Assembly: GCF_014199395.1 (NCBI RefSeq)
Contig: NZ_JACIJM010000005.1
Location: forward strand, 124,001-188,000
Source: Yoonia ponticola
GTDB taxonomy: Bacteria > Pseudomonadota > Alphaproteobacteria > Rhodobacterales > Rhodobacteraceae
DNA length: 64,000 nucleotides
Direction: 5' to 3'
The translations under genes and the position numbers were made by a program. Positions within the stretch are counted from its first letter, which is position 1, and every line of letters begins with the position of its first letter. The notes beneath the pieces were generated by a model. The model did no database searches, was not told where the DNA came from, and was given only the letters and a program-made list of their open reading frames with translations. Below, in pieces: positions 35,250 through 44,700 of the stretch.

Positions 35250-36173
35250 TTACGCTTTTGGATGTGCCCGATTATAAACGTCCATCAAGTGCGCCGTGTC
35301 AACGGCAGTGTAGGCTTGGGTAGTCGAAAGGCTGGCATGGCCGAGCAGTTCTTGGATCGCACGCAGATCGCCGCCCGCAGTTAGCAGATGCGTGGCAAAG
35401 CTATGCCGCATCGCATGTGGCGTGGCCGTGGCCGGGAGGCCCAGTTGCAATCGTGCCTTTTCCATCACTTTTTGGACCATACGCGGGTTCAACGCACCGC
35501 CGCGCGTACCTCTGAAAAGCGGGCTGTGCTGTTCAACGGGGTGGGGGGACAGGCGCAAATAAGTCGCGACCGCGTCCTTCGCCGCGTCGATTACAGGCAC
35601 GATACGCTCCTTGCCGCCTTTGCCCTTGATAACCAACGTATCGGGCAGGGGCACCGATGCGCCCGTGAGGCTAAGTGCCTCAGAAATCCGCAATCCACAC
35701 CCGTAAAGCATTGTCACAACAGCCATATCACGGGCTGCGACCCAGCTATCGCGGGCTTGCAACTCGACAGTGTCGATCATCGCGGCAGCGGCATCAATCG
35801 CCAGCGGACGGGGCAGTTTTTTGGTGAATTTTGGGCTGCGTGTGGACAGAACCGCAGTCGGTTCAAACCCTTCCCGCTCAGACAGCCAACGGTAGAAGGT
35901 TTTTACCGCAGACAGTGAGCGTGCGAGCGACCGCGCGCCAACGCCGCGTCCGCGTTCATGCGCCATCCATGCCCGCATATCGCTGACCGTGATGCGGGCA
36001 ATCGGACCGAGCCCTTGGGCGTCGCCATGGTGCTGCGTCATGAACGCTAAAAACCCCATGACGTCCGTTTGATACGCCTTTAACGTGTTCTCAGCCGCAT
36101 CATTCAATGCGCGGCAATGGTCCAACCATGCCGCCATCGCGTGAGTGAGAGATGGAGAAATCAGGCGAGCCAC
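35250..36173 (-). CDS. xerC: tyrosine recombinase XerC
   Basis: Site-specific recombinase that, with XerD, resolves chromosome dimers at dif. The 307 residues have an N-terminal core-binding SAM-like domain (about 8-100) and the C-terminal catalytic domain with all six expected residues: Arg 162 (GCGLRISEA), Lys 185, His 253 and Arg 256 (HAMRHSFATH), His 279 (LLGHASLSTTQ) and Tyr 288. It overlaps the upstream DUF484 gene by 13 bases, the conserved DUF484-xerC arrangement. Hence a chromosomal XerC and not a phage integrase. Confidence 0.94.
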   Translation of the reverse strand: MARLISPSLTHAMAAWLDHCRALNDAAENTLKAYQTDVMGFLAFMTQHHGDAQGLGPIARITVSDMRAWMAHERGRGVGARSLARSLSAVKTFYRWLSEREGFEPTAVLSTRSPKFTKKLPRPLAIDAAAAMIDTVELQARDSWVAARDMAVVTMLYGCGLRISEALSLTGASVPLPDTLVIKGKGGKERIVPVIDAAKDAVATYLRLSPHPVEQHSPLFRGTRGGALNPRMVQKVMEKARLQLGLPATATPHAMRHSFATHLLTAGGDLRAIQELLGHASLSTTQAYTAVDTAHLMDVYNRAHPKA

Positions 36174-36868
36174 CGGCGCATCGCGCGTTCAAACACACCG
36201 CCGAAAAACGTCAAAAGATCAGTGCCTTGCTGCGGTGTAAATTGGTGCGGATCTTCGGATCCCATCACCAGCATGCCGGGCAAACGGTTCGGACCGAAGT
36301 CCAATTTCAGACACGCTTCGGACCGGATGTAGCTGGCTTTTTCGCCGAAAAGACTGGTCTCATCAGCGGTAATCTGGCGCAGCGTGACCTGCCGGACCGA
36401 CATATTGCGGCCTTGGGTGATGTAATCGTCGATCTCGCCGACGGGCACGACACGCACCACATCCCGGACTTTTTTCACAGCGTCATTCGGTTCGGCGTCT
36501 TCGCTTTCCAGCACCAGACGCATCACATCAACGCGCAACGTGTCAGCGACGTCACCGGACAGATCATGCAAAAACGCTTCAAATTCAGTGGCATCCATCA
36601 TCCGCAGCACGGCGCGGTGGATTTGGTTCGTACCAGCTAGATTTTCGTAAGCAGCGGCAATCACAGACCGATGCGTGTCCTCAAGTCGGTCTAGCCGCGC
36701 CTCAAGACGTTCCATCGCGATGCCACGCAGGTCGACAATATTGCCACCCATCGTCGATTCATTGGCCGCCACGAGGGCGCTCATGATGTCTTTATCCTCG
36801 AGCAATGCCTCGGGATCAGAAATGATTTTGGCGCGGATATCCGCGTCCATTTGGGGTGTGCTAGTCAT
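36161..36868 (-). CDS. DUF484 family protein
   Basis: A 235-residue cytoplasmic protein. The N-terminal acidic helix (ADIRAKIISDPEALLEDKDIM) resembles the start of DUF484 proteins. A coiled-coil-prone segment follows (RGIAMERLEARLDRLEDTHR), then a GAF-like domain with LKLDFGPNRLPGMLVMGSEDPHQF. The family is usually encoded just before xerC, as here with a 13-base overlap. Biochemical role unknown; a GAF-type sensor tied to chromosome processing is a guess from context. Confidence 0.9.
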   Translation of the reverse strand: MTSTPQMDADIRAKIISDPEALLEDKDIMSALVAANESTMGGNIVDLRGIAMERLEARLDRLEDTHRSVIAAAYENLAGTNQIHRAVLRMMDATEFEAFLHDLSGDVADTLRVDVMRLVLESEDAEPNDAVKKVRDVVRVVPVGEIDDYITQGRNMSVRQVTLRQITADETSLFGEKASYIRSEACLKLDFGPNRLPGMLVMGSEDPHQFTPQQGTDLLTFFGGVFERAMRRWLA

Positions 36869-37021
36869 ATGAGCCTGCTCGCTGCGGTATTATTTTGTTG
36901 AGATATAGCAGAGCGCGACCCGCTTAGGCAGACTTTTTTCTAACGGTGGCGGCTAAACGGGGCATCGCTGCAACACGGGGTATGTTTGATATTGATTAAT
37001 AAGGGACAAATTTCGGACCTC

Positions 37022-37057
37022 CGTAAAAACAAAAATGGCGGCACGAGGCCGCCATTT
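37022..37057 (-). terminator. intrinsic terminator of the transaldolase gene
   Basis: Perfect 10-bp stem AAATGGCGGC/GCCGCCATTT with a 5-base loop, followed on the minus strand by TTGTTTTT, 20 bases after the stop. Confidence 0.88.
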
Positions 37058-37077
37058 CGTATATATACCGACAAGTC

Positions 37078-37731
37078 TTAAAGAATTGTGATGCCGGCTT
37101 TTTTAACGTCAGCCATGAAACCGGCCAGACCTTTGTCGGTCAAAACGTGGTCTGCCATCGCTTTGATCACTTTTGGCGGTGCGGTGCAGACGTCAGCGCC
37201 GATTTTTGCGCATTCGGACATGTGGTTCGCAGAGCGGATCGACGCGGCCAGGATTTGGGTCTCGAAACCGTAGTTGTCGTAGATCGTGCGGATGTCGTCG
37301 ATCAATTCGAGCCCATCAATGTTAATGTCATCCAAGCGACCGATGAACGGGCTGATGAATGTAGCGCCCGCTTTTGCGGCCAAAAGCGCTTGGTTTGCTG
37401 AGAAACACAGGGTTACGTTAACCATTGTGCCTTCGTCGGACAGCGTTTTGCAGGTCTGCAAACCGGCCCAAGTCAGCGGCACTTTTACCGCGATGTTATC
37501 GGCGATTTTCGCCAATTTGCGGCCTTCAGCCAACATGCCTTCGGCGTCTAATGCGACAACTTCGGCGGATACTGGGCCAGACACGATGTCACAAATTTCT
37601 TTGGTGACTTCCAAAATGTCACGGCCAGATTTCGCGATCAGCGACGGGTTTGTTGTCACGCCGTCAACCATGCCAAGGGCGTGCAGTTCTTTGATCTCAT
37701 CAATCTCAGCTGTATCTACGAAAAATTTCAT
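37078..37731 (-). CDS. tal: transaldolase (short TalC/fructose-6-phosphate aldolase-like form)
   Basis: Pentose-phosphate enzyme moving dihydroxyacetone units between sugar phosphates. The 217-residue single-domain TIM barrel has [26 protein letters not shown], the Schiff-base Lys 83 in [31 protein letters not shown] and SPFIGRLDD. The short form groups with TalC-type transaldolases; fructose-6-phosphate aldolase activity is possible, but transaldolase is more usual in this clade. Divergent from priA with a 112-bp gap. Confidence 0.93.
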   Translation of the reverse strand: MKFFVDTAEIDEIKELHALGMVDGVTTNPSLIAKSGRDILEVTKEICDIVSGPVSAEVVALDAEGMLAEGRKLAKIADNIAVKVPLTWAGLQTCKTLSDEGTMVNVTLCFSANQALLAAKAGATFISPFIGRLDDINIDGLELIDDIRTIYDNYGFETQILAASIRSANHMSECAKIGADVCTAPPKVIKAMADHVLTDKGLAGFMADVKKAGITIL

Positions 37732-37843
37732 CTGTGATCCCTCCGGGGAATGGGTTGGCGTTTGTTGCGCCAGCGTTTACCTCAGAATGGACGGGTCTGA
37801 AAGCCCTTACCGTAACGACAACCAGCCGCCCGGAGGGCAGTCC

Positions 37844-40036
37844 TTGAGCCAAGAATTTTTCCATGAAGGTGAGTTAGTCGCGGTTTTGACCGCCCAACCG
37901 CTAGATCGGTTTCTGGACTACAAAGCAACCGAAGGGGGCTGCCACCTTGGCGCGTTCGTCGAGGTGCCGTTGGGACCGCGCAAAGTTCTGGGTGTTGTTT
38001 GGGGGCCGGGCAAGGGCGATTTTGACTATAACAAGGTCCGATCTGTTATCAGGGTTCTGGATGTTGCGCCGATGCGCGATGAAATGCGGACTTTCCTGAC
38101 GCGTGCCGCTGATTATACGTTGACGCCGTTACATGCGATGCTGCGCCTTGCGACCCGTGCGCCCGGACTTGGCGATGCGCCGTCGATGCGCAAGGTGTAC
38201 CGGTTGGGTGATCAAGAACCGGATCGGATCACTGCCGCACGAACCAAGGTGCTTGAGGTTTTGAGCGACTATGGCGGTTTGTCTTTCACTCTTAAAGAAC
38301 TGGCAGACATGGCTGGCGTTGGGTCGTCGGTCGTCAAGGGCCTCGTGAAACTGGGTGCGGTAGCCGAAGTCGACGCCCCCCGCGATATGCCGTATCCGAT
38401 GCTTGATCCGGATTATGGCGGTAAAGAGCTTAGCGTGGGTCAGGCGGCGGGCGCAGAAGCGTTACGTGCAGATTTGCGCACTGACAAATACGGAACGACG
38501 CTTTTGAAAGGCGTCACAGGATCAGGCAAAACCGAAGTCTACCTAGAGGCCGTGGCCGAATGCCTGCGTATGGGACGCCAAGCCTTGGTCCTGTTGCCAG
38601 AAATCGCGCTGTCTGGCGAATTCATTAACCGTGTTGAGGCGCGATTCGGCATGAAGCCCGCCGAATGGCATTCAGGCGTCACGATGACTGAACGCCGCCG
38701 CTGCTGGCGGATGGTCGGGCAGGGTGATGCGCAGCTGATCGTGGGCGCGCGATCAGCGTTGTTTCTGCCGTTTCAAAACCTTGGCCTTGTCGTTGTCGAT
38801 GAGGAACATGATACGTCATATAAACAAGAGGATGGTGTCCTTTATAATGCCCGCGACATGACCGTGCTACGGGCGGCGATCAATGGGGCGCAAGTTGTTT
38901 TGGCGTCCGCTACGCCGTCGCTGGAAAGCTGGGCAAATGTCGAACAAGGCAAATATAAACGGCTCGAGTTAAAATCTCGTTACGGCCCCGCGATTATGCC
39001 AAAAATGTCTGCAATCGACATGCGGGTCGAGGATCTGCCCGGCGGTAAATGGGTGTCGCCCACGCTACGCAACGCCATCGCGCAACGTATTGAAAAGGGA
39101 GAGCAATCGCTTGTTTTCCTGAACCGTCGTGGCTACGCGCCGATCACGCTTTGCCGTGCCTGTGGGCATCAAATTGCATGCGATCATTGCGATGCGCGGA
39201 TGGTCGAACATCGCTTTCTCAAACGCTTGATGTGCCACCAATGTGGTGAAACAAAACCGATGCCAAACGTCTGTCCGCATTGCGAGGCAGAGGACAAACT
39301 TAGCGCAGTTGGCCCCGGTGTTGAGCGTATGGGTGAAGAAATTACAGAGCTATTTCCCGATGCGCGCGTCGCTGTCTTGTCGTCCGATTTGTACGGTTCT
39401 GCGAGGGCGATGAAGGCCCATATCGAAGAGATCGCGAAGGGCGGCACCGACATTATTATCGGTACGCAATTGGTCGCAAAAGGCCATAACTTTCCGTACC
39501 TTACGCTTGTTGGGGTGATTGATGCGGACCTTGGTTTGCAGGGGTCTGATTTGCGCGCAGCAGAGCGGACATTTCAGTTAATGCGGCAGGTTGCGGGACG
39601 TGCTGGGCGGGCGGAAACACCGGGTGAGGCGATGTTGCAGACGTATCAGCCTGAACACGGTGTGATCCGCGCGATTTTGGCTGGCGACGAAGAGGCGTTT
39701 TGGGCGGCTGAGGCGGGCGAACGTCGCGCCGCTGGTGTGCCGCCTTACGGTCGAATGGCCGGAATAATCCTGAGCGGCCCGTCGGCGGAAGAGGTGTTCG
39801 AATTGGGTAACGCATTGGCAAGACAGGACTTACCGCTGCGTAAAATCGGGGCGCAGGTGTTTGGGCCAGCGCCCGCGCCGATTGCACGGGTCCGTGGACG
39901 TCACCGTGTGCGGCTGCTTGTGAAGGCGGAAAAATCAGCGCCGTTGCAGCAAGCTTTGGCAGAATGGGCGGGGCAATTCCGGTTGCGTGGCGATCTGCGC
40001 ATGGCAATCGATATTGATCCGCAGAGCTTTTATTAA
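37844..40036 (+). CDS. priA: primosomal protein PriA (3'-5' helicase)
   Basis: Replication-restart helicase recognising stalled forks and loading DnaB. The 730 residues hold an N-terminal 3'-DNA-end-binding domain (LDYKATEGGCHLGAFVEVPLG), Walker A GVTGSGKTEVYL, the DEEH box VDEEHDTSYKQ, and the zinc-binding strip CRACGHQIACDHCD then CHQCGE and CPHCEAE. Late motifs include GTQLVAKGHNFP and QVAGRAGRAETPGEA. I place the start at TTG 37844: GGAGGG lies 6 bases upstream and the following residues (SQEFFHEGELVAVLT) match the family. The frame runs 558 bases further upstream, antisense to tal, without similarity. Confidence 0.94.
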   Translation: MSQEFFHEGELVAVLTAQPLDRFLDYKATEGGCHLGAFVEVPLGPRKVLGVVWGPGKGDFDYNKVRSVIRVLDVAPMRDEMRTFLTRAADYTLTPLHAMLRLATRAPGLGDAPSMRKVYRLGDQEPDRITAARTKVLEVLSDYGGLSFTLKELADMAGVGSSVVKGLVKLGAVAEVDAPRDMPYPMLDPDYGGKELSVGQAAGAEALRADLRTDKYGTTLLKGVTGSGKTEVYLEAVAECLRMGRQALVLLPEIALSGEFINRVEARFGMKPAEWHSGVTMTERRRCWRMVGQGDAQLIVGARSALFLPFQNLGLVVVDEEHDTSYKQEDGVLYNARDMTVLRAAINGAQVVLASATPSLESWANVEQGKYKRLELKSRYGPAIMPKMSAIDMRVEDLPGGKWVSPTLRNAIAQRIEKGEQSLVFLNRRGYAPITLCRACGHQIACDHCDARMVEHRFLKRLMCHQCGETKPMPNVCPHCEAEDKLSAVGPGVERMGEEITELFPDARVAVLSSDLYGSARAMKAHIEEIAKGGTDIIIGTQLVAKGHNFPYLTLVGVIDADLGLQGSDLRAAERTFQLMRQVAGRAGRAETPGEAMLQTYQPEHGVIRAILAGDEEAFWAAEAGERRAAGVPPYGRMAGIILSGPSAEEVFELGNALARQDLPLRKIGAQVFGPAPAPIARVRGRHRVRLLVKAEKSAPLQQALAEWAGQFRLRGDLRMAIDIDPQSFY

Positions 40037-40060
40037 GCGCGAAAAACGCCTTGTGACTTG

Positions 40061-40089
40061 CGTGCACAACACGTGCACAAGGCGTGCAC
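40061..40089. repeat. three CGTGCAC repeats with an 11-bp period
   Basis: CGTGCAC occurs at 40061, 40072 and 40083, exactly 11 bases apart, in the 199-bp gap between priA and the MFS gene. An inverted repeat ACGCCTTGTG/CACAAGGCGT (40046-40055 and 40076-40085) overlaps them. The even spacing, near one helical turn, suggests a protein-binding array. An imperfect hairpin terminator of priA is the alternative. Confidence 0.5.
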
Positions 40090-40235
40090 CGCGTTGACAT
40101 ATGTGACGGCCCGAAAACCTGATGGCCGTTAACGTTATCTTCAAACTTGCGTGGTTTAGGTGAACGCAATGAGAGCGGACCCAAAACGGCACAGCCGCGC
40201 TTTTCAACGGGGGCGTTGAGGCGTAAAGCATTGTG

Positions 40236-41462
40236 ATGAAGATTATCCGCCTCGAAGATGCCCGGTCGCTGCCATTTTGGCAGCAGCCTGTGACGCTGTT
40301 GTTTTTGTTCGCCATGGCGATGCCCGTGGCGTTTGCGACGTGGTCGGCGTTGTTGAATAACTTTGTGATTGAGGTCGCGCATTTCGACGGCTCTGACATC
40401 GGGTGGCTACATACTGTACGCGAGATACCCGGCTTTTTAGCCGTGGGGGTGATCGCGTTGATTATGGTGATGCGCGAACAGGTTTTAGGGATTGTCGCGC
40501 TTGTGATGCTGGGCATTGCCACTGCGATCACGGCTTATTTCCCGTCAATGGGAGGGATATTAACGATTACGATGCTGTCGTCGATTGGGTTCCACTACTT
40601 TGAAACGGTGAACCAGTCTTTGCAGTTGCAATGGATCGAAATCAAACGCGCCCCACAGATGTTGGGATGGTTAACTGCTGCTGGATCTGGGGCCACGTTG
40701 GTCGCGTATTTGCTGATTGTGGGAACATGGAAGACGTATGGTCTGAGCTATAATTTTGTGTATCTGGCGGCTGGTGGCTTTACTGCCTGCGTCGCGATTT
40801 TCGCGCTTGTGGCGTATCCACAGTTTGAAGCGCCGCATCCACAGCTAAAGACGTTTGTGCTACGCCGTCGGTATTGGCTGTATTACGCGCTGCAGTTTAT
40901 GTCGGGCGCGCGACGTCAGATTTTCGTTGTTTTCGCGGGCTTTATGATGGTCGAGTTATTCGGTCTCGAAGTTCACGAAGTCACGCGGTTGTATTTGATT
41001 AACCTCGTAGTGAATATTGTCTTTGCGCCAATGATGGGGCGTTTGGTCAGCGTGTTCGGTGAACGTCGGGCGCTGCTGTTTGAATATGCGGGGTTGGTTG
41101 TCGTCTTTTTGGCCTATGGCGGCGTTTATTATTTCGGATGGGGCGTCGTCGTGGCGGCGACGCTATATGTTGTTGACCATATCTTTTTTGCCCTCGCGCT
41201 GGCGCTGAAAACTTATTTCCAGAAAATCGCGGACCCCGGTGATATCGCACCGACTGCGGCTGTGGCATTTACGATTAACCATATCGCGGCGGTCTTTCTG
41301 CCCGCTGGTTTGGGCTATTTGTGGTTAACGTCACCGGCTGCGGTGTTTGTTTTGGCGGCCTTCATGGCCTGCGTTTCGTTTGGTTTGGCGCTGTTAATCC
41401 CACGCCACCCGGTGCCGGGATACGAGACGCGGCTGCAAACGCCGCTTGCTCTGGCGGACTGA
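40236..41462 (+). CDS. MFS-type membrane transporter
   Basis: A 408-residue polytopic protein with about twelve hydrophobic segments and a central charged loop (around LKTFVLRRRYWLYY), the layout of the major facilitator superfamily. The conserved loop 8-9 motif is partly visible (MMGRLVSVFGERRAL). The N-terminus is cytoplasmic and short. ATG 40236 follows an in-frame GTG at 40233; the Shine-Dalgarno is poor. Substrate cannot be inferred. It lies alone between priA and prmA. Confidence 0.85.
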   Translation: MKIIRLEDARSLPFWQQPVTLLFLFAMAMPVAFATWSALLNNFVIEVAHFDGSDIGWLHTVREIPGFLAVGVIALIMVMREQVLGIVALVMLGIATAITAYFPSMGGILTITMLSSIGFHYFETVNQSLQLQWIEIKRAPQMLGWLTAAGSGATLVAYLLIVGTWKTYGLSYNFVYLAAGGFTACVAIFALVAYPQFEAPHPQLKTFVLRRRYWLYYALQFMSGARRQIFVVFAGFMMVELFGLEVHEVTRLYLINLVVNIVFAPMMGRLVSVFGERRALLFEYAGLVVVFLAYGGVYYFGWGVVVAATLYVVDHIFFALALALKTYFQKIADPGDIAPTAAVAFTINHIAAVFLPAGLGYLWLTSPAAVFVLAAFMACVSFGLALLIPRHPVPGYETRLQTPLALAD

Positions 41463-41540
41463 TCGGGCCTCCTTTGCGTTTTTGTTTTGACCCGCGCTGC
41501 AGCAAAGCATACCGGAGGACAAACCGCAGAGGGCGAAGAC

Positions 41541-42413
41541 ATGACGACTTATTCAGCATTGACGACATTACCGGGCGAAGATCTTGCCACACAATTGGGC
41601 GACGCGCTGGAAGCATTAACGCCAGAACCAACCGGCGTTGGTGTGTTCGAGATCGAAGATGGCTCTGGTCTATGGGAGGTCGGCGCGTATTTCGACGAAC
41701 AACCAGACGTCGCTGGGCTGTCCGTATTAACCACGTTGTACGATGTGAAGCCGTTTGTTGTGTCCGAGGTTCCCGACACGGATTGGGTCGCGCATGTGCG
41801 CCGCGAATTGGCGCCAGTGACGGCTGGCCGCTTTTTCGTTTACGGCAGCCACGACGCGGACAAGGTGCCGGATGATTGCACGCCGCTATTGATCGAAGCG
41901 GCGATGGCGTTCGGTACGGGCCACCACGGCACGACGCTGGGCTGTTTGCAGGCGTTCGACCGCTTAGTTAACGCAGGTTTCACATCTGGCAAAGTTGCGG
42001 ATATCGGTTGTGGTACAGCGGTTTTGGCGATGGCTGCGGCCACGGTTGTGCCTGAAACTGTGATCGCGACAGACATCGATCCAGTGGCGGTGGACGTTGC
42101 AGAAGTGAACGTGACCGCGAACAACTTGCAAGGGCAGGTGCAGTGCGTTGTGGCCCCCGGTTTCGAGACGCCAGTGCTGAAAGAGGCCGCGCCGTTCGAT
42201 CTGATTTTCGCGAACATCTTAAAAGGGCCATTAATCGGCCTTTCTGCCGACATGGCGAAAGCCACAATTGCAGGTGGTCACGTGATTCTTTCGGGTATTT
42301 TGAACGAACAGGCTGACGACGTGATTAACGTTTATGAAGGAAATGGATACAGTTTAATGCATCGCGATATCATTGTTGAATGGACGACGCTGACATTCAC
42401 CAAAAAGCCTTAG
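41541..42413 (+). CDS. prmA: ribosomal protein L11 methyltransferase
   Basis: SAM-dependent methyltransferase modifying L11 lysines and N-terminus. The 290 residues have an N-terminal substrate-recognition domain and a C-terminal Rossmann fold: MAFGTGHHGTT before motif I, VADIGCGTAVLAMA (SAM-binding), ATDIDPVAVDVAEVN, and the NxxK-type motif FANILKGPL. ATG 41541 is preceded by gagggcgaag; the extra 18 codons upstream lack similarity. Confidence 0.94.
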   Translation: MTTYSALTTLPGEDLATQLGDALEALTPEPTGVGVFEIEDGSGLWEVGAYFDEQPDVAGLSVLTTLYDVKPFVVSEVPDTDWVAHVRRELAPVTAGRFFVYGSHDADKVPDDCTPLLIEAAMAFGTGHHGTTLGCLQAFDRLVNAGFTSGKVADIGCGTAVLAMAAATVVPETVIATDIDPVAVDVAEVNVTANNLQGQVQCVVAPGFETPVLKEAAPFDLIFANILKGPLIGLSADMAKATIAGGHVILSGILNEQADDVINVYEGNGYSLMHRDIIVEWTTLTFTKKP

Positions 42414-42428
42414 TTTTATCGCAAATTT

Positions 42429-42446
42429 GGGCGTTGCCCCATTTTT
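42429..42446 (+). terminator. weak terminator after prmA
   Basis: Short stem GGGC-GTT-GCCC followed by CATTTTT, about 16 bases after the prmA stop. The stem is only 4-5 bp, so confidence is low. Confidence 0.4.
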
Positions 42447-42514
42447 GACACATTTTAGCGTCAGTTTTTGTTAACGCCCGACTGGGCAGGATTATTGTTT
42501 GAGTGAGGTCTTTT

Positions 42515-42862
42515 ATGGCTTATGTTAATGCGCCTTTTGAAAAGCGTGTACGCAAAATTGTGCGGACGAATAACCGGATGGCGAATGCGGGTGTTGTCCA
42601 CAAAATGAAGGCTGACGGCTTGGTTGTCGCTAAGCCTCGTCTATACACGCCGCGTTTTCCATGGCGTGGTTTGGTCCTGCTAACCTTGGTTATCTTCGTT
42701 TTTAAAGGGTACGTGCATTACGCGCTAGGGGAAGCTGATTTTGACCAGCGGATCGCGGCATTGTCCGAAGGGACCGTGTTTGAGCAAGTCGGGGGACTTG
42801 CGATGCATGCGGATCCAGTGACGCTGTCAGTGTCAGGGCTACTTAACAATTTCTTGAAGTAG
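42515..42862 (+). CDS. small single-span membrane protein, unknown function
   Basis: A 115-residue protein with a basic N-terminal region (EKRVRKIVRTNNRMANAG), one membrane helix at about 53-72 (RGLVLLTLVIFVFKGYVHY), and a 40-residue acidic C-terminal tail likely in the periplasm. The N-in topology follows from the positive charges. ATG 42515 has GAGG at 6 bases. I recall no named family, although such proteins occur in related genomes. Its own terminator follows. Confidence 0.75.
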   Translation: MAYVNAPFEKRVRKIVRTNNRMANAGVVHKMKADGLVVAKPRLYTPRFPWRGLVLLTLVIFVFKGYVHYALGEADFDQRIAALSEGTVFEQVGGLAMHADPVTLSVSGLLNNFLK

Positions 42863-42871
42863 TTGGGTGCA

Positions 42872-42894
42872 GGGCGGGAATTTCCCGCCCTTTT
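42872..42894 (+). terminator. intrinsic terminator after the small membrane protein
   Basis: GGGCGGGAA pairs with TTTCCCGCCC with almost no loop, followed by TTTTCC, 9 bases after the stop. Confidence 0.75.
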
Positions 42895-42925
42895 CCTTGC
42901 CCATTTTTAAACAAATACGACATAG

Positions 42926-42961
42926 AAAAGGCCGGTGGGGATGTCCCAACCGGCCTTTTTG
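42926..42961. terminator. bidirectional-looking terminator for the DUF1127 gene
   Basis: 11-bp stem AAAAGGCCGGT/ACCGGCCTTTT with T runs at both ends, 25 bases after the minus-strand DUF1127 stop. It may also back up the terminator of the convergent gene. Confidence 0.85.
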
Positions 42962-42985
42962 TCGTTCTGATCGTGCAATCGCGAC

Positions 42986-43192
42986 TTAGCGTGTGATTGC
43001 GTTAATTTTGTCCAGATCAGCAAATGTGAGGCCGATATCGTCCAATTCACGGGCGGTCAATTTGGACAATGCTTTGCGTGTAACGCGCATATCGTTCCAA
43101 GTTGCCAAAGCGCCCATCATTTGAGCGAATACGTTAGAAAAACGGCCTGCATTCAGGACGGCGACGGGACGTGTGGTGTCAAAAGCGGCCAT
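42986..43192 (-). CDS. DUF1127 small protein
   Basis: A 68-residue protein with the C-terminal DUF1127 (YjiS-like) motif WNDMRVTRKALSKLTARELDDIGLT, an amphipathic Arg-rich helix pair. Some family members are linked to phosphate or stress responses and RNA contacts in alphaproteobacteria. Three start codons are close; I chose ATG 43192 because AAGGAG lies 7 bases before it and the family starts MAAFDTTRP. Monocistronic. Confidence 0.88.
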   Translation of the reverse strand: MAAFDTTRPVAVLNAGRFSNVFAQMMGALATWNDMRVTRKALSKLTARELDDIGLTFADLDKINAITR

Positions 43193-43534
43193 AGCCATGC
43201 TCCTTAGCTGGTGCTGCATTGCAGCGTTGTTGTCTGATGTTGCCCACTTAGGAGGCTTTTTGAAAACAAACTAGGGTCTAAATCCGCATATGACCTATGC
43301 GTTTTTGACATGCCTCTATTTGGCGGCAAAGCCCTTAGTTTTATGCTGTTCACGGGGCTGTGAGGTGTGGCGAATTGTTGCCGAAGGGTCACCTTTACGG
43401 CTGGTTGTCGCCAATGCTGCGGTTGCGGCGAAAATCGTGGGCGTTTGGGGTGTTCCAGTTCCCGCTTGGTATATGTTCGCCTTTTGTGCTAGTTGAGGAA
43501 AAAGATCAAAAACTGGATTGGGTGAGGGCAGAAA
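43193..43534. other. 342-bp gap between DUF1127 and ruvC
   Basis: Divergent promoter region. Short frames exist on both strands (for example 43290-43496 plus), but none has a ribosome-binding site with a protein-like sequence. I see no repeat or RNA gene. Confidence 0.5.
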
Positions 43535-44041
43535 ATGCGCGTTTTGGGGATTGATCCGGGCTTACGGAACATGGGTTGGGGAATCATTGACGTGTCCGGT
43601 AGTCGTATGACGCATGTCGCGAATGGGATTGCTCATTCCGTTGGGACTGATTTAGGCGTGCGACTGCTGTCGTTGTATGAACAATTGACCGACGTGATCC
43701 ACACCTACTCTCCTGAAACCGCTGCGGTTGAGCAGACATTTGTGAACAAAGACGCGGTTGGCACGCTGAAGCTGGGGCAGGCGCGCGGGATCGCGATGCT
43801 GGTGCCAGCAAAAGCGGGATTAGATATTGGTGAATATGCCCCTAATGCTGTGAAAAAGGCGGTTGTTGGTGTGGGCCACGCCGCGAAAGCGCAGATCGAC
43901 CATATGGTGCGACTGCAATTGCCGGGCGTGAAAATTGCGGGGCCTGACGCCGCTGATGCATTGGCGATTGCAATTTGTCATGCCCACCACCAACAATCCG
44001 CGAACCATTTGGCGCGGGCAATTGCAAAGGCATCAGCATGA
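43535..44041 (+). CDS. ruvC: Holliday junction resolvase RuvC
   Basis: Endonuclease cutting four-way junctions symmetrically. The 168 residues keep the acidic catalytic set: Asp 7 in [15 protein letters not shown], Glu in [11 protein letters not shown], and the C-terminal Asp pair in [16 protein letters not shown]. Length is typical. ATGA overlap with ruvA follows. Confidence 0.96.
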   Translation: MRVLGIDPGLRNMGWGIIDVSGSRMTHVANGIAHSVGTDLGVRLLSLYEQLTDVIHTYSPETAAVEQTFVNKDAVGTLKLGQARGIAMLVPAKAGLDIGEYAPNAVKKAVVGVGHAAKAQIDHMVRLQLPGVKIAGPDAADALAIAICHAHHQQSANHLARAIAKASA

Positions 44042-44697
44042 TTGGCAAGATTTCAGGCATTATCGAGTATCGCGGCACCGATCACGTGCTGATCGACGTG
44101 CGCGGCGTCGGCTATATTGTCTATGTGTCGGATCGCGTGAAGGCCGGATTGCCTACAAATGGCGAAGCGGTTGCGTTATTTACCGATCTGTTGGTGCAAG
44201 AAACGAATTTGCAACTTTTTGGCTTTAACTCTCTGGTGGAAAAAGAATGGCATCGGCTTTTGATGACGGTGCAGGGCATTGGGGCAAAGGCGTCGATGGC
44301 GATCCTTGGGACGTTGGGTGACGAAGGTGTCAGTCGTGCCATTGCGCTGGGCGATTGGAACGCGATCGCCAAAGCAAAAGGGGTTGGTCCAAAGACCGCG
44401 CAAAAGGTGATTCTGGACCTGAAGGATAAAGCACCTGCTGTGATGGCGATGGGCGGAACCTTGGCGGAAAATCTGGAAAGTGATGTGTTGGAACCTGTTG
44501 AGGCGCCAGCGCGGAAACGTGTGGCGGCACCAAAAGCGAATCCGGCGCAACCTGAGGCGTTATCAGCCTTGGGGAATTTGGGCTATGCGCCGGGTGACGC
44601 GGCGGGTGCCGTGGCCGAGGCATTAGGGGCGCAACCAGATTTGCAGACGGCCGGATTGATCCGTGCCGCCTTGAAGCTGTTGGCTCCAAAGGAGTAA
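44038..44697 (+). CDS. ruvA: Holliday junction branch-migration protein RuvA
   Basis: Junction-binding tetramer that loads RuvB. The 219 residues have the OB-fold N-terminal domain ([21 protein letters not shown]), tandem helix-hairpin-helix ([17 protein letters not shown] and [17 protein letters not shown]), a flexible Ala/Pro linker, and the C-terminal RuvB-binding domain ([12 protein letters not shown]). ATG 44038 overlaps the ruvC stop by four bases; upstream frame extension is ruvC out of frame. Confidence 0.96.
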   Translation: MIGKISGIIEYRGTDHVLIDVRGVGYIVYVSDRVKAGLPTNGEAVALFTDLLVQETNLQLFGFNSLVEKEWHRLLMTVQGIGAKASMAILGTLGDEGVSRAIALGDWNAIAKAKGVGPKTAQKVILDLKDKAPAVMAMGGTLAENLESDVLEPVEAPARKRVAAPKANPAQPEALSALGNLGYAPGDAAGAVAEALGAQPDLQTAGLIRAALKLLAPKE

Positions 44698-44700
44698 GGG

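Noticed and set aside
40061..40089. CGTGCAC array considered as plasmid iterons or an origin
   Set aside because: Only three short copies, no Rep gene, DnaA boxes or AT-rich unwinding element nearby.
39501..40531. Long antisense frames at the end of priA and start of the MFS gene
   Set aside because: Overlap two well-supported genes and cross the intergenic repeat without any family resemblance.
43290..43496. 68-codon plus frame upstream of ruvC
   Set aside because: Hydrophobic and Cys-rich but no ribosome-binding site; an opposing frame of similar length covers the same bases.
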